Shown: positions 14,502 through 26,636, counted from the first letter of the stretch. The stretch: DNA of 64,000 nucleotides from Schistosoma haematobium (GCF_000699445.3 NC_067195.1:17493287-17557286); one strand, 5' to 3'. The notes: generated from the sequence alone by a model not told the origin. Translations and numbers: made by a program.

Positions 14502-15515
14502 CTGCAGTGAAGAAACAGTGACAATTCACCAAATTGATGTTCATATGAAAGAAATTATACATCAAAAGTTTAGTTGACACCTACCTCATATTATGATTAA
14601 GTGAACGCATGTGGAATTTCATTTGTATTTATTTTGTTATTGCAAACGGTATAAATATTCAGATTTATCCAATTCGCTAGTTCAAAACAACCAATACAAA
14701 AGTGAATATTTTGATAGTTATTTGTTACTTAATTATCACTCAAAAAGCGTCTGAAAGTATCATTAAACGTGAACTTCCAGAGTTTACTCCTTATGATTGA
14801 ACAAATGTATCTTTAGGCGTAATGTCTCCTTAAGTTGAAAGTCCAACTTAACTAAACTGTATCAAGTTATCTCTTGAACTGAACATTGATCCAGATGTTA
14901 ATCGACATTAAATTTAGCCCTAATAGCTAACAGAAGTGTAAAATGTGGACAGCTTTAGAACCTCTGTTGATTATCACTTGAGAAAGCTAGTTGTTGTGTG
15001 ATTCCTTCAAATTTACAGAAATACCTTAATAAATTTAATGTTTAAATAACTTTTAAATTGGTCAATATATAATGTTTAAGACACCATGAGGAAATGCATT
15101 TTATCACATTTAATAGATTTCAACTTGATCCGACATCTACATTCTGAGTATCACTTGTAATTATTTAAGGAAACACAATTAAACAGAAGAGATTTTAAGT
15201 AGAATAAACATTTCATAATGACGATTTGATGGATTGTTTCAATTTCTGAATACTCAGTTTCACTATGTTAAATGATGGAATATGTTTTGAAATTATGTTT
15301 CATTGATTTTATTTCTGTAGACATAGGTTAGACACAAGTTGTTTTCTAAGAAAGAACTTAACCTAGACTTAAATTGGCTAAATTACAAAATAAATGGAAA
15401 TGTATGTTTGTGTTTTATGTATCGGAATGCAGCAATTAATTAAAAATGCAATCAATTTGGAGTTGAGATGAATTCTCAGAGTTCATGAGATGGAATTTGA
15501 GCAATTCTATTTATT
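13566..15515 (+). repeat. Duplication unit b, copy 1
   Basis: This segment is present again in inverted orientation at about 18381-20330. Paired coordinates sum to 33896, shifting by one base near the outer end. It carries the two upstream visible exons of the duplicated gene and a foldback repeat (13575-13965). Its end (near 15484) repeats a motif also found inside unit a near 13330 (TGGAATTTGAGCAATT), a possible recombination site. Confidence 0.9.
13575..13965. repeat. Foldback inverted repeat, copy 1
   Basis: Two arms of roughly 150-190 bp are inverted relative to each other and are about 75% alike by eye. Both include variants of TTAAGAACGTTTATATATAAAAC and CAATACATTTC. They surround a short centre near 13755-13800. 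The arrangement suggests two head-to-head copies of one dispersed repeat, or a foldback element. No flanking TSD is recognised. Confidence 0.6.
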
Positions 15516-15843
15516 TTCAATCAGACAAAGTTTCATTCCATTAAAACGTCAATATCTTAGTTCATAATTAACAATTTAGTAGTTCAACATAAGTAAAGAA
15601 GCCTAATCTATTTGGGTGATGTGTTCAATTTACACATTTCATTTGTGGTTATGTGTAAGTGAATTAATGTGAAGTATCAGGTCATTTATAGCATTATATG
15701 TACATATATATATATATTATTTGTGCATACCTCCATTATTTTCAAAGCAACTTTCATATTATTGTTAGTTGCCATCAAACATATACTTTTATCAGTAAAC
15801 ATTCATGTTTTTAATAAGGTAGAAGTATTTCGAGACGATAACG

Positions 15844-16047
15844 ATGTTTCCACAACCTATCGATAATATAAGTAAGGTAATTGAAGGTAGTCGAATGGGA
15901 ACTTTGGACATAGATTTCGCGTTATTTGACTTTAGCCACAAAGGTACACCAGAAATTCTAAGTGATCTAATGCTCTCCAGTGGAGATGAACTCACTTCAC
16001 ACAAATTTGCCAAATCCACAGACTGGCACGGTAGCGACCGTCAGTAA
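15844..16047 (+). CDS. Open frame of unknown function, copy 2
   Basis: Same 67-codon frame as at 11364, apparently identical in protein sequence. It has the same possible donor overlapping its end and the same convergent placement relative to the minus-strand exons. Confidence 0.3.
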   Translation: MFPQPIDNISKVIEGSRMGTLDIDFALFDFSHKGTPEILSDLMLSSGDELTSHKFAKSTDWHGSDRQ

Positions 16048-16154
16048 ATAATCAATGATAGGAAGCACATAGAAGAAGTGGTTCACGTATAAAAGTCACA
16101 AAACATATCAATTCAAAAATATTACATCTGAAATACTCGAAAACTTGATTTCAC

Positions 16155-17229
16155 TACAGATTATTGATAAGTGCTAAGGAAAAAAGCATAAAACTGGTCA
16201 TAGATTTAAATACAAACAATTAATCAAATTATTTGTGCATACCTCGATTATTACTGAATTCTTGAGTATTTGACATAGAAGTACGAAGATTGACCCATCC
16301 AATACTAATCAACCTTTCTAAAACATATTGACAAAATATTCCTTTAAAATATACATTATATCTAGAGCTATCTGAACAGTTTGTAAATCTGTTAATTTCG
16401 AATAATAACAGTATAACCGTATCTCAAAATACTGATCTTTATTGGTTAACGCATTATTTTTAGTTTAATCATATTTTCATCAAATATATGATAGTACCGT
16501 CATCATTTGAACAAATAACGTTCATACATTTTTGGTACCATCTTATTATTTCTCTTTAATTTCTCGACAATTACGAAACTTTCTCTCGAACACTTCATCA
16601 CATAATCATTTTTGTACTTTTCAGAGGACTACTCTTATTTGTTAAATTACTGTAAATACAATCCTACAGTCTGAGTAAAAAACATTGACGAAATGAAGAG
16701 TTTCATTATCAAATGGTCATCAATTCATATTCAACGACACTATGAGCTTGTTTAGTCATAACTGGTGTGAAGACGCCAGATATATTCAGGGTTTGACAAA
16801 GCTTTTATCTGTAACACCCTGATGATGGGAGGATACCGAACCAGTAATATCAGAACTGTGGGACGAATGAGTTCGGAGATACATTTGAAAGGTTGTCGGT
16901 ATGTCGAGAAGCGTTGGATCTAAGTTGGGTAGTAGTTGAAAGGGATGTGTAGTATGGCGTACCCACTTGTGATATGGTGAGGATGTGTGACCGAACGCCG
17001 TCAGCTAGGGTGCATCCAGTAAATCTAGTGTAGTGAGAATCAATGTCCAATACATACAGAACTAACTATTTTGAGGATTCATTTACCGTGAACAGATATT
17101 ACAAAGTACGTTTAGAGAACTTACCACTATTTAATATTTCCATATCTATCGGCTCGGAAATGCCATTGAAAGCAGTAATTTTTCTCCCCACTATCAATGG
17201 ATTTTGTCCTTTTCCAATCAATATCTCTC
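16155..17229 (-). pseudogene. 3' half of the duplicated spliced gene, copy 2
   Basis: Only exons 17125-17229, 16243-16317 and 16155-16173 are present (minus strand). The two upstream exons belong to unit b, which this copy lacks. Upstream of the break lies unrelated spacer (18046-18380), and then copy 3 running away in the opposite direction. Without a new promoter and 5' exons, the copy is probably a truncated pseudogene. Confidence 0.5.
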
Positions 17230-18045
17230 CTAGATGAATGTACAGAAATGACAGATATAATTCTTGATGAGTTATTGTGATTATTCATTTCGATAGTGTT
17301 GTGTTGTATGAGCTAGATAGTTTAGCTGCACGGCTTTCATTATCGTTCTGCACGACATCGTCAACGCCTGCTTCAAGTAGAGGATATATGATGGAGCTGT
17401 TAGCTAAATACTTCAAGGAGCCGTATGACTAATGAACAAACAGTAAGAGACTGACATTGTTTCTATCTGCACGACTTAATTGAATTATAATAGCTTGGAA
17501 ATGTGTGTGGGAGCAGTTACTGTTAAAAGGTAAGTAGTATACTTCAAATTGTAATTAGCACAATGCCCTTGTCATGTATGTAAAGTGTTAAAACCTTCAA
17601 TGACATCTTATAAATGCTTGTCTGCATCATGTTCTAATACTGTGAGAGAATGTAATTCATTGGACCTATTTCTCCCTCACTGATATGACAAATTATATGA
17701 GGAAAATACATTTATTACACTCTATTTCTTCCGGATAATTTACAGTTGAAGGTGTTAGGATTTTTGTGCGTTTATCTTATTACTTGATTCCCGATTTTCA
17801 GTATTCATGTGATGGAATTTGAGCAATTGTATTTACCTTTGTTTACATTTGAGATGGAACTAACTATACAAGCTTGTCGTTTCTCTTTGTGATTTCACCC
17901 AAGTGTTATGATAGTAATCTATTTGAATTGTTTAGTTATTTGAAATATTTAGCATTTAATTTACATTACTTATATTCCGGTGTAATAATCTAGTATTTAT
18001 TTACAGAACGTTTATATGTAATTAAGTTAAAATTGTCTTGCCGAG

Positions 18046-18380
18046 AAATATTATTATTGTTGTTTGAACGCCAACTATTTGACAATCTCTGCTTGAATAA
18101 CAATCATTTGCCGCAGCAGAAAAATAGTAATATTTATTTTAATATAACACCAAATTAGGAGTATCCTAAGTATTTTGACTTGTGTTTCTCTACAAGGTTG
18201 AAAATATATACAGTTTTCATCTGTTTCATCTATGCTACTTCTAATACTTTAGTGATTCTGTCAAAATGAACAAACAAATCAAGCAGATAATTATCATTAT
18301 TATTGTTATTATACTTAAGTGAAATCACAAAGTGTAACGGCAAGATTGTATTGTTACTTTCATCTCAAATATATACAAAC
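18046..18380. other. Spacer at the centre of the inverted duplication
   Basis: Unique to this position for most of its length. The final part (about 18297-18380) is a diverged reverse-complement relative of 13345-13445 of unit a, so an older paralogous fragment already existed here. No gene seen. Confidence 0.6.
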
Positions 18381-20330
18381 ATAAACAGAATTGCTCAAAT
18401 TCCATCTCATGAACTCTGAGAATTCATCTCAACTCCAAATTGATTGCATTTTTAATTAATTGCTGCATTCCGATACATAAAACACAAACATACATTTCCA
18501 TTTATTTTGTAATTTAGCCAATTTAAGTCTAGGTTAAGTTCTTTCTTAGAAAACAACTTGTGTCTAACCTATGTCTACAGAAATAAAATCAATGAAACAT
18601 AATTTCAAAACATATTCCATCATTTAACATAGTGAAACTGAGTATTCAGAAATTGAAACAATCCATCAAATCGTCATTATGAAATGTTTATTCTACTTAA
18701 AATCTCTTCTGTTTAATTGTGTTTCCTTAAATAATTACAAGTGATACTCAGAATGTAGATGTCGGATCAAGTTGAAATCTATTAAATGTGATAAAATGCA
18801 TTTCCTCATGGTGTCTTAAACATTATATATTGACCAATTTAAAAGTTATTTAAACATTAAATTTATTAAGGTATTTCTGTAAATTTGAAGGAATCACACA
18901 ACAACTAGCTTTCTCAAGTGATAATCAACAGAGGTTCTAAAGCTGTCCACATTTTACACTTCTGTTAGCTATTAGGGCTAAATTTAATGTCGATTAACAT
19001 CTGGATCAATGTTCAGTTCAAGAGATAACTTGATACAGTTTAGTTAAGTTGGACTTTCAACTTAAGGAGACATTACGCCTAAAGATACATTTGTTCAATC
19101 ATAAGGAGTAAACTCTGGAAGTTCACGTTTAATGATACTTTCAGACGCTTTTTTGAGTGATAATTAAGTAACAAATAACTATCAAAATATTCACTTTTGT
19201 ATTGGTTGTTTTGAACTAGCGAATTGGATAAATCTGAATATTTATACCGTTTGCAATAACAAAATAAATACAAATGAAATTCCACATGCGTTCACTTAAT
19301 CATAATATGAGGTAGGTGTCAACTAAACTTTTGATGTATAATTTCTTTCATATGAACATCAATTTGGTGAATTGTCACTGTTTCTTCACTGCAGGCCTTC
19401 AAACAACAATCTGCTATATGGTTTATTAATATACTTTCATTTCACTATATTTGCAATGTCCAAACGATTTAATAAAAAACAACTTGTCGAGCGATTTGAA
19501 AGAATCATATTTCCTGAGTATGAAGATGTCATTTTTAGAAAAGTAAGAAATTACTAATAAGTCAATAAACAATTATAGTCAAACCATTATTATTACACAC
19601 TAGAAGTTAGTCGATACAAATTTCTCCCACTTGTACTTCTTGATCACCATAAGTATACAGAAACTAGTCATGTAAATCATTTTTTGATGTAATAACAAAC
19701 CTAAATTCCACCTATATCAGAGTTTTCAGCCGAAATTCCCGATATTGTATTACGGTGCACAGTATGATACAGTTACTGTAAAATCAAATGGTAAGGAATT
19801 TATTCTTATAAACACATTTCATTGATAGTTAAATTGCCATAAATTGCTTTATGTAATAGTTGAAAGTCAAAAGAAAAGCTTGAAGTTATGTTTTATTTAA
19901 ACTCATTTCAGTCTAACGATCATAGGATACATGCCTCAACTCGGATGGAATAAGAAGACGAAGATTATCAAAGCTATGAGATATCTTAAGGCAATACATT
20001 TCGAATAATCTGATCACACATAATACACTTGTTAAGAACGTTTATATATAAAACCGAAACGTCGACTAGACGAATAGGGGATAAGAGGGAAGAAAGATAA
20101 TAAAGAACAGTGTGGTAATATTAGTTGGTAATCCAACGTGATGAGTTTATCATTGTATTTTATCGTCACTTTTTCCTCTTGCCCTCCATTTGTCCAGTTG
20201 ACCTGTTTTATATATACAAATGTTCTTAACAGTCATGTGATTTGTGATCAGTTTGTTAGAAATGTATTGCTCTAAAATATCACACATTTCTGATAATCTC
20301 ACTCTTCTTCTTATCACACTATATAAAGTT
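18381..20330 (-). repeat. Duplication unit b, inverted copy
   Basis: Reverse complement of 13566-15515, near identical by eye. It holds exons 19395-19542 and 19730-19790 of the spliced gene on the plus strand, and a second copy of the foldback repeat. Confidence 0.9.
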
Positions 20331-23300
20331 GTCGGTAAGACACTTTTAACTTAATTACATATAAACGTTCTGTAAATAAATACTAGATTATTACACCGGA
20401 ATATAAGTAATGTAAATTAAATGCTAAATATTTCAAATAACTAAACAATTCAAATAGATTACTATCATAACACTTGGGTGAAATCACAAAGAGAAACGAC
20501 AAGCTTGTATAGTTAGTTCCATCTCAAATGTAAACAAAGGTAAATACAATTGCTCAAATTCCATCACATGAATACTGAAAATCGGGAATCAAGTAATAAG
20601 ATAAACGCACAAAAATCCTAACACCTTCAACTGTAAATTATCCGGAAGAAATAGAGTGTAATAAATGTATTTTCCTCATATAATTTGTCATATCAGTGAG
20701 GGAGAAATAGGTCCAATGAATTACATTCTCTCACAGTATTAGAACATGATGCAGACAAGCATTTATAAGATGTCATTGAAGGTTTTAACACTTTACATAC
20801 ATGACAAGGGCATTGTGCTAATTACAATTTGAAGTATACTACTTACCTTTTAACAGTAACTGCTCCCACACACATTTCCAAGCTATTATAATTCAATTAA
20901 GTCGTGCAGATAGAAACAATGTCAGTCTCTTACTGTTTGTTCATTAGTCATACGGCTCCTTGAAGTATTTAGCTAACAGCTCCATCATATATCCTCTACT
21001 TGAAGCAGGCGTTGACGATGTCGTGCAGAACGATAATGAAAGCCGTGCAGCTAAACTATCTAGCTCATACAACACAACACTATCGAAATGAATAATCACA
21101 ATAACTCATCAAGAATTATATCTGTCATTTCTGTACATTCATCTAGGAGAGATATTGATTGGAAAAGGACAAAATCCATTGATAGTGGGGAGAAAAATTA
21201 CTGCTTTCAATGGCATTTCCGAGCCGATAGATATGGAAATATTAAATAGTGGTAAGTTCTCTAAACGTACTTTGTAATATCTGTTCACGGTAAATAAATC
21301 CTCAAAATAGTTAGTTCTGTATGTATTGGACATTGATTCTCACTACACTAGATTTACTGGATGTACCCTAGCTGACGAACTCCGCCTGGAGTCCCTCCGG
21401 CGGCTACTGCCGGTCCCATGCCCGGATAATGGACGAGGGTTGGGCATGGGGTTGGCGTCCCCATCCCGTAGAAAACTAACTCGCTAAAAAACGCTAACCA
21501 GAAAAAATTATTCAAACCTTTTAAACTCTGCCCTGGAAGTCAGAAGATCTTCATTTAGAAGAATTATGACGCCTCATGATGAAAGCCGAATCCCTTCGGA
21601 AGTTACGAGGCCGATGCCCCTTCTGACAACCAGAGCGACCATTTATTTAGGTACATGGAATGTTCGTACAATGTGGGACACCGGAAGAGCCTTCCAGATT
21701 GCTGCAGAAATGAGAAGATACAACCTAGAGGTACTTGGGATCAGTGAAACACATTGGACACAAGTTGGACAACAACGACTAACTACAGGAGAGCTCCTGT
21801 TATACTCCGGCCATGAAGAAGAAAATGCACCACATACACAAGGAGTTGCATTGATGCTGTCCAAACAAGCACAAAATGCACTTATAGGATGGGAATCTCA
21901 TGGACCAAGGATCATCAAAGCCTCGTTCAAAACAAAGAAAGAGGGCATTTCAATGAACATCATCCAATGCTATGCGCCTACCAACGACTACAATGAAGAC
22001 GCTAAAGATCAATTCTACAATAGGCTGCAGTCAATAGTCGAGAAGTGCCCAACAAAGGACCTGACCATTCTGATGGGAGATTTCAATGCCAAGGTTGGAA
22101 CGGACAACACTGGATATGAAGACATCATGGGACGACACGGACTGGGAGAAAGAAACGAAAATGGTGAGAGATTTGCAAATCTATGTGCCTTCAATAAGCT
22201 GGTCATAGGCGGCACTATATTCCCACATAAACGCATACACAAAACCACATGGACTTCACCGGATCACTCTACACAAAACCAAATCGACCATATTTGCATC
22301 AACAAAACGTTCAGGAGGACTATAGAGGACGTGAGAACCAAGAGAGGAGCTGATATAGCATCAGATCGTCACTTGCTGGTCGCCAAGATGAAATTGAAAC
22401 TCAAGAAGCACTGGACGATTGGGCGGACAATATCACAAAAGTTCAATACGGCCTTTCTTCAGGATACTAACAAACTCAACAAATTCAAGATAGTCCTCAG
22501 CAACAAGTTCCAGGCCTTTCATGATCTACTCAATGGAGAAGGAACTACTGTGGAGAGCAACTGGAAGGGGATCAAAGAGGCAATCACTTCAACATGTCAT
22601 GAGGTCCTGGGTCACAAGAAGCACCACCACAAGGAATGGATCACTGTTGATACACTGGATAAGATTCAAGAAAGGAGGAACAAGAAGGCAGCGATCAATA
22701 CCAGCCGAACAAGAGCAGAAAAAGCCAAGGCACAAGCTGAATACACGGAAATAAACAAATAAGTGAAGAGGAGCATCAGAACTGACAAACGTAAATATGT
22801 GGAAGATTTAGCAACGACGGCGGAAAAGGCTGCAAGAGAAGGAAACATGAGACAATTGTATGACACGACAAAGAAACTCTCTGGAAATCGCCGCAAACCA
22901 GAACGACCAGTGAAAAGCAAGGAAGGCGAGGTAATCATCAACATTGAAGAGCAACAAAACAGGTGGGTAGAACACTTCAAAGAACTGTTGAATCGACCAG
23001 CTCCACTGAACCCACCCAACATCGAAGCAGCACCCACGGACCTCCCAATCAATGTTGGCCCACCAACAATTGAAGAAATCAGCATGGCCATCAGACAAAT
23101 CAAGAGTGGCAAAGCAGCAGGACCGGACAACATCCCAGCAGAGGCACTAAAAGCAGACGTAGCGGCAACTGCAAGGATACTCCACATTCTCTTCAATAAG
23201 ATTTGGGATGAGGAACAAGTACCAACAGACTGGAAAGAAGGACTACTGATCAAAATACCGAAGAAAGGCGATCTCAGCAAGTGTGATAACTACAGGGGCA

Positions 23301-25450
23301 TCACTCTTCTCTCAATACCGGGAAAAGTCTTCAACAGGGTATTGTTAAACAGGATGAAGGACTGCGTAGACGCCCAACTTCGTGACCAACAGGCAGGATT
23401 CCGTAAGGATAGATCGTGCACAGACCAAATCACAACTCTACGGATCATTGTGGAACAATCAATTGAATGGAATTCATCACTCTACATCAACTTCATTGAC
23501 TACGAAAAGGCATTTGATAGCGTGGACAGAACAACACTATGGAAACTTCTTCGACACTACGGCGTGCCTCAGAAGATAGTCAATATCATACAGAACTCAT
23601 ATGATGGATTACACTGCAAAATCGTGCATGGAGGACAGTTGACAAAGTCGTTCAAAGTGAAGACCGGTGTTAGGCAAGGTTGCTTACTCTCACCCTTTCT
23701 CTTTCTCCTGGTGATCGACTGGATCATGAAGACGTCAACGTCTGAAGGGAAGCGCGGGATACAATGGACATCTAAGATGCAGTTGGATGATCTAGACTTC
23801 GCAGACGATCTGGCCCTTCTATCCCAAACGCAACAACGAATGCAGGAGAAGACGAACAGTGTGGCAGCAGCCTCAACAGCAATAGGTCTCAATATACACA
23901 AAGGGAAAAGCAGGATTCTCCGATACAACACAGAATGCACCAATCCAATCACAATTGACGGAGAAGATTTGGAAGATGTAAAAACCTTTACGTATTTGGG
24001 CAGCATCATTGATGAACAGGGTGGATCTGATGCAGATGTGAAGGCGCGGATCGGCAAAGCAAGAGCAGCATATTTACAACTGAGGAACATCTGGAACTCA
24101 AAGCAACTGTCAACCAACACCAAGGTCAGGATTTTCAATACAAATGTCAAGACAGTTCTACTGTATGGGGCAGAAACCTGGAGAACTACAAAAGCCATCA
24201 TCCAGAAAATACAGGTGTTTCTTAACAATTGTCTACGCAAAATACTTCAGATCCATTGGCCGGACACTATTAGCAACAACGTACTGTGGGAGAGAACAAA
24301 CCAGATCCCAGTGGAGGAAGAAATCAGGAAGAAGCGCTGGAAGTGGATAGGACACACATTGAGGAAAGCACCCAACTGCGTCACAAGACAAGCCCTCACA
24401 TGGAATCCTGAAGGTCAAAGGAAAAGAGGAAGACCAAAGAACACAGTACACCGAGAAATGGAGATAGACATGAGAAAAATGAACAAGAATTGGAAGGAAC
24501 TAGAAAAGAAGTCCCAGGATAGAGTGGGTTGGAGAATGCTGGTCAGCGGCCTATGCTCCATTGGGAGTAGCAGGCGTAAGTAAGTAAGTAAGTACCCTAG
24601 CTAACGGCGTTCGGTCACACATCCTCACCATATCACAAGTGGGTACGCCATACTACACATCCCTTTCAACTACTACCCAACTTAGATCCAACGCTTCTCG
24701 ACATACCGACAACCTTTCAAATGTATCTCCGAACTCATTCGTCCCACAGTTCTGATATTACTGGTTCGGTATCCTCCCATAATCAGGGTGTTACAGATAA
24801 AAGCTTTGTCAAACCCTGAATATATCTGGCGTCTTCACACCAGTTATGACTAAACAAGCTCATAGTGTCGTTGAATATGAATTGATGACCATTTGATAAT
24901 GAAACTCTTCATTTCGTCAATGTTTTTTACTCAGACTGTAGGATTGTATTTACAGTAATTTAACAAATAAGAGTAGTCCTCTGAAAAGTACAAAAATGAT
25001 TATGTGATGAAGTGTTCGAGAGAAAGTTTCGTAATTGTCGAGAAATTAAAGAGAAATAATAAGATGGTACCAAAAATGTATGAACGTTATTTGTTCAAAT
25101 GATGACGGTACTATCATATATTTGATGAAAATATGATTAAACTAAAAATAATGCGTTAACCAATAAAGATCAGTATTTTGAGATACGGTTATACTGTTAT
25201 TATTCGAAATTAACAGATTTACAAACTGTTCAGATAGCTCTAGATATAATGTATATTTTAAAGGAATATTTTGTCAATATGTTTTAGAAAGGTTGATTAG
25301 TATTGGATGGGTCAATCTTCGTACTTCTATGTCAAATACTCAAGAATTCAGTAATAATCGAGGTATGCACAAATAATTTGATTAATTGTTTGTATTTAAA
25401 TCTATGACCAGTTTTATGCTTTTTTCCTTAGCACTTATCAATAATCTGTA
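19395..25450 (+). CDS. Spliced gene of unknown function, copy 3 (interrupted in an intron by RTE)
   Basis: Five exons were inferred from AG/GT borders: 19395-19542, 19730-19790, 21147-21251, 25288-25362 and 25432-25450. Exon phases agree at all four junctions: 0 (FRK to PKF), then a split GGA, a split GAA and a split GCA. The exon chain is open throughout and ends in TAG after INNL. The first visible exon starts with a hydrophobic stretch ([15 protein letters not shown]), followed by a charged segment ([19 protein letters not shown]). The middle reads [15 protein letters not shown] and [16 protein letters not shown]. The last strings weakly recall DJ-1/PfpI-type domains, but the family is not established. 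The upstream start was not found. The third visible intron contains the 3.2-kb RTE element, making it over 4 kb long. It differs from copies 1 and 2 by a few bases. Confidence 0.5.
19935..20322. repeat. Foldback inverted repeat, copy 2
   Basis: Mirror copy of the foldback at 13575-13965, with the same two inverted arms, contained in the inverted unit b. Confidence 0.6.
21363..21377. other. Target-site duplication, 5' copy (RTE at 21378)
   Basis: GTACCCTAGCTGACG, repeated with one mismatch at 24592-24606. The uninterrupted unit a copies 1 and 2 contain this site once (as GCACCCTAGCTGACG on the reverse strand), which proves the insertion point. Confidence 0.95.
21378..24591 (+). mobile_element. 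Full-length RTE-type non-LTR retrotransposon (A)
   Basis: A 3214-bp element: a GC-richer 5' leader of 188 bp starting AACTCCGCC, one long ORF, almost no 3' UTR, and a (GTAA)n tail that overlaps the stop codon. These are hallmarks of the RTE clade. The same leader start occurs at 31898, 54666 (minus) and 60836, so it marks a true 5' end. It inserted into unit a copy 3 after the duplication. Only this copy has it, and it splits an open frame (TLAD/GVRSH) that is whole in copies 1 and 2. Confidence 0.97.
21566..24583 (+). pseudogene. RTE endonuclease-reverse transcriptase with one nonsense codon
   Basis: About 1005 codons in one frame, interrupted once by TAA at 22760-22762, where element B has CAA, so a single C-to-T change broke it. 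The N-terminal APE-type endonuclease shows [23 protein letters not shown] (about residue 171) and QNQIDHI. The final SDH motif reads SDR (residues 266-268; B has SDH), which would remove the catalytic histidine. The RT shows [32 protein letters not shown] (about residue 645), [13 protein letters not shown] and FADD (745-748). The C-terminal region has [11 protein letters not shown] and ends [11 protein letters not shown]. The leader and RT are otherwise intact. The product would nick target DNA and reverse transcribe its own RNA in the nucleus. As it stands the copy is probably not autonomous. Confidence 0.95.
24592..24606. other. Target-site duplication, 3' copy (RTE at 21378)
   Basis: GTACCCTAGCTAACG; one G-to-A difference from the 5' copy. 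Confidence 0.95.
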
Positions 25451-25557
25451 GTGAAATCAAGTTTTCGAGTATTTCAGATGTAATATTTTTGAATTGATAT
25501 GTTTTGTGACTTTTATACGTGAACCACTTCTTCTATGTGCTTCCTATCATTGATTAT

Positions 25558-25761
25558 TTACTGACGGTCGCTACCGTGCCAGTCTGTGGATTTGGCAAAT
25601 TTGTGTGAAGTGAGTTCATCTCCACTGGAGAGCATTAGATCACTTAGAATTTCTGGTGTACCTTTGTGGCTAAAGTCAAATAACGCGAAATCTATGTCCA
25701 AAGTTTCCATTCGACTACCTTCAATTGCCTTACTTATATTATCGATAGGTTGTGGAAACAT
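25558..25761 (-). CDS. Open frame of unknown function, copy 3
   Basis: Third copy of the 67-codon frame, on the minus strand here. It has two substitutions relative to the others (V to A and G to E). It again lies just past the stop of the spliced gene and converges with it. Confidence 0.3.
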   Translation of the reverse strand: MFPQPIDNISKAIEGSRMETLDIDFALFDFSHKGTPEILSDLMLSSGDELTSHKFAKSTDWHGSDRQ

Positions 25762-25875
25762 CGTTATCGTCTCGAAATAATTTTACCTTATTAAAAACAT
25801 GAAAGTTTATTGATAAAAGTATATGTTTCATGTCAACTAACAGTAAGTTGCCTTGAAGCTTTCAGAAATTATGGA

Positions 25876-26636
25876 AAAAATGAATGAGATAGTTTTCGGG
25901 GAAATTTTTTCACTAATTTTGAACGAGATTGTTTTGTACGCGGATGTATTTGACGAATAATTTGTTCTAGTTTAAGAATTTTGAACAGTGCACACCGTCA
26001 TCTTCATACCACATTGAAGGTATTACATCCTATTCACATATGAGGCATGTCATTTAGTCAAGAAACAAAAGTTTTTGTAAGTGATAATGTGTAACACTAG
26101 TCAATTTTCATCGTGAAATGGACCATTTAGCATCCTCATTATGGCCATAGCTCCTGAGTACATTATCACTGTTTCTGCTTAAAATTTAATTTACTATATC
26201 GCTACTGTGAACTACCTGGTTATATTGTAAGCGCCTTGATATCGACATTGTACATAATTAAGTGACCAGTTCATCTAAGTCAGTCAGTCGTACATCAGGC
26301 TGCTTACATACCTTTGTTACTGTTTTACTGACGTGGGTTTAAATCCTCTACATAGAAACGTCATTATGTTCTCATGATTTTGTCTCTAGTCAGTATATCT
26401 TGTGACCAACTTGAAGTTTGAAAGTAAAATACTGCTACAATGACATCAATGTTGTTTTAAAAGCTTTATTCACAAAATATAAGAATACTTTGGGATGCTG
26501 TTTTGTTCCTAGTAAATGTGGGTTAATGTTCCATGTGGATTTGATTCATGTTACGGTAAAGTTTCTCAATAAGAATACTAGTTCAGAAGGCAAATTTACA
26601 AATGTGTTTTGATCGAGGTTAGACATTATTATCGTT
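25876..26636. other. Unannotated AT-rich DNA
   Basis: Nothing convincing. A short (GTCA)n-like patch near 26278 resembles the tail of the other RTE lineage at 47246 but is too short to classify. Confidence 0.4.

Larger units (their letters stand above)
15516..18045 (+). repeat. Duplication unit a, copy 2
   Basis: Direct copy of 11036-13565 at a fixed offset of 4480. Visible differences include changes near 15605-15690, at 15824-15828, at 16812 and in the last ten bases, so identity is above 99% by eye. It has unit a only and lacks the b part, so it carries the gene's 3' half without the 5' exons. Confidence 0.95.
20331..25788 (-). repeat. Duplication unit a, inverted copy split by RTE
   Basis: Reverse complement of unit a. 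Left of the RTE, paired coordinates sum to 33896 with copy 1. Right of it they sum to 37125. The difference of 3229 equals the RTE (3214) plus one 15-bp TSD. Near-identity stops near 25788 (matching 11337), and a diverged tail continues to about 25875. Confidence 0.95.

Noticed and set aside
21643..21864. Antisense and alternate-frame open frames inside the RTE ORFs (also 22666-23280, 23569-24240, 34292-34723)
   Set aside because: They overlap well-defined endonuclease/RT coding sequence, have no motifs and arise from codon structure of the sense ORF.
25586..25780. Antisense frame opposite the 67-codon ORF (MDLANLCEVSSS..)
   Set aside because: Amino-acid composition looks like antisense translation, and the spliced gene already ends upstream at 25450.
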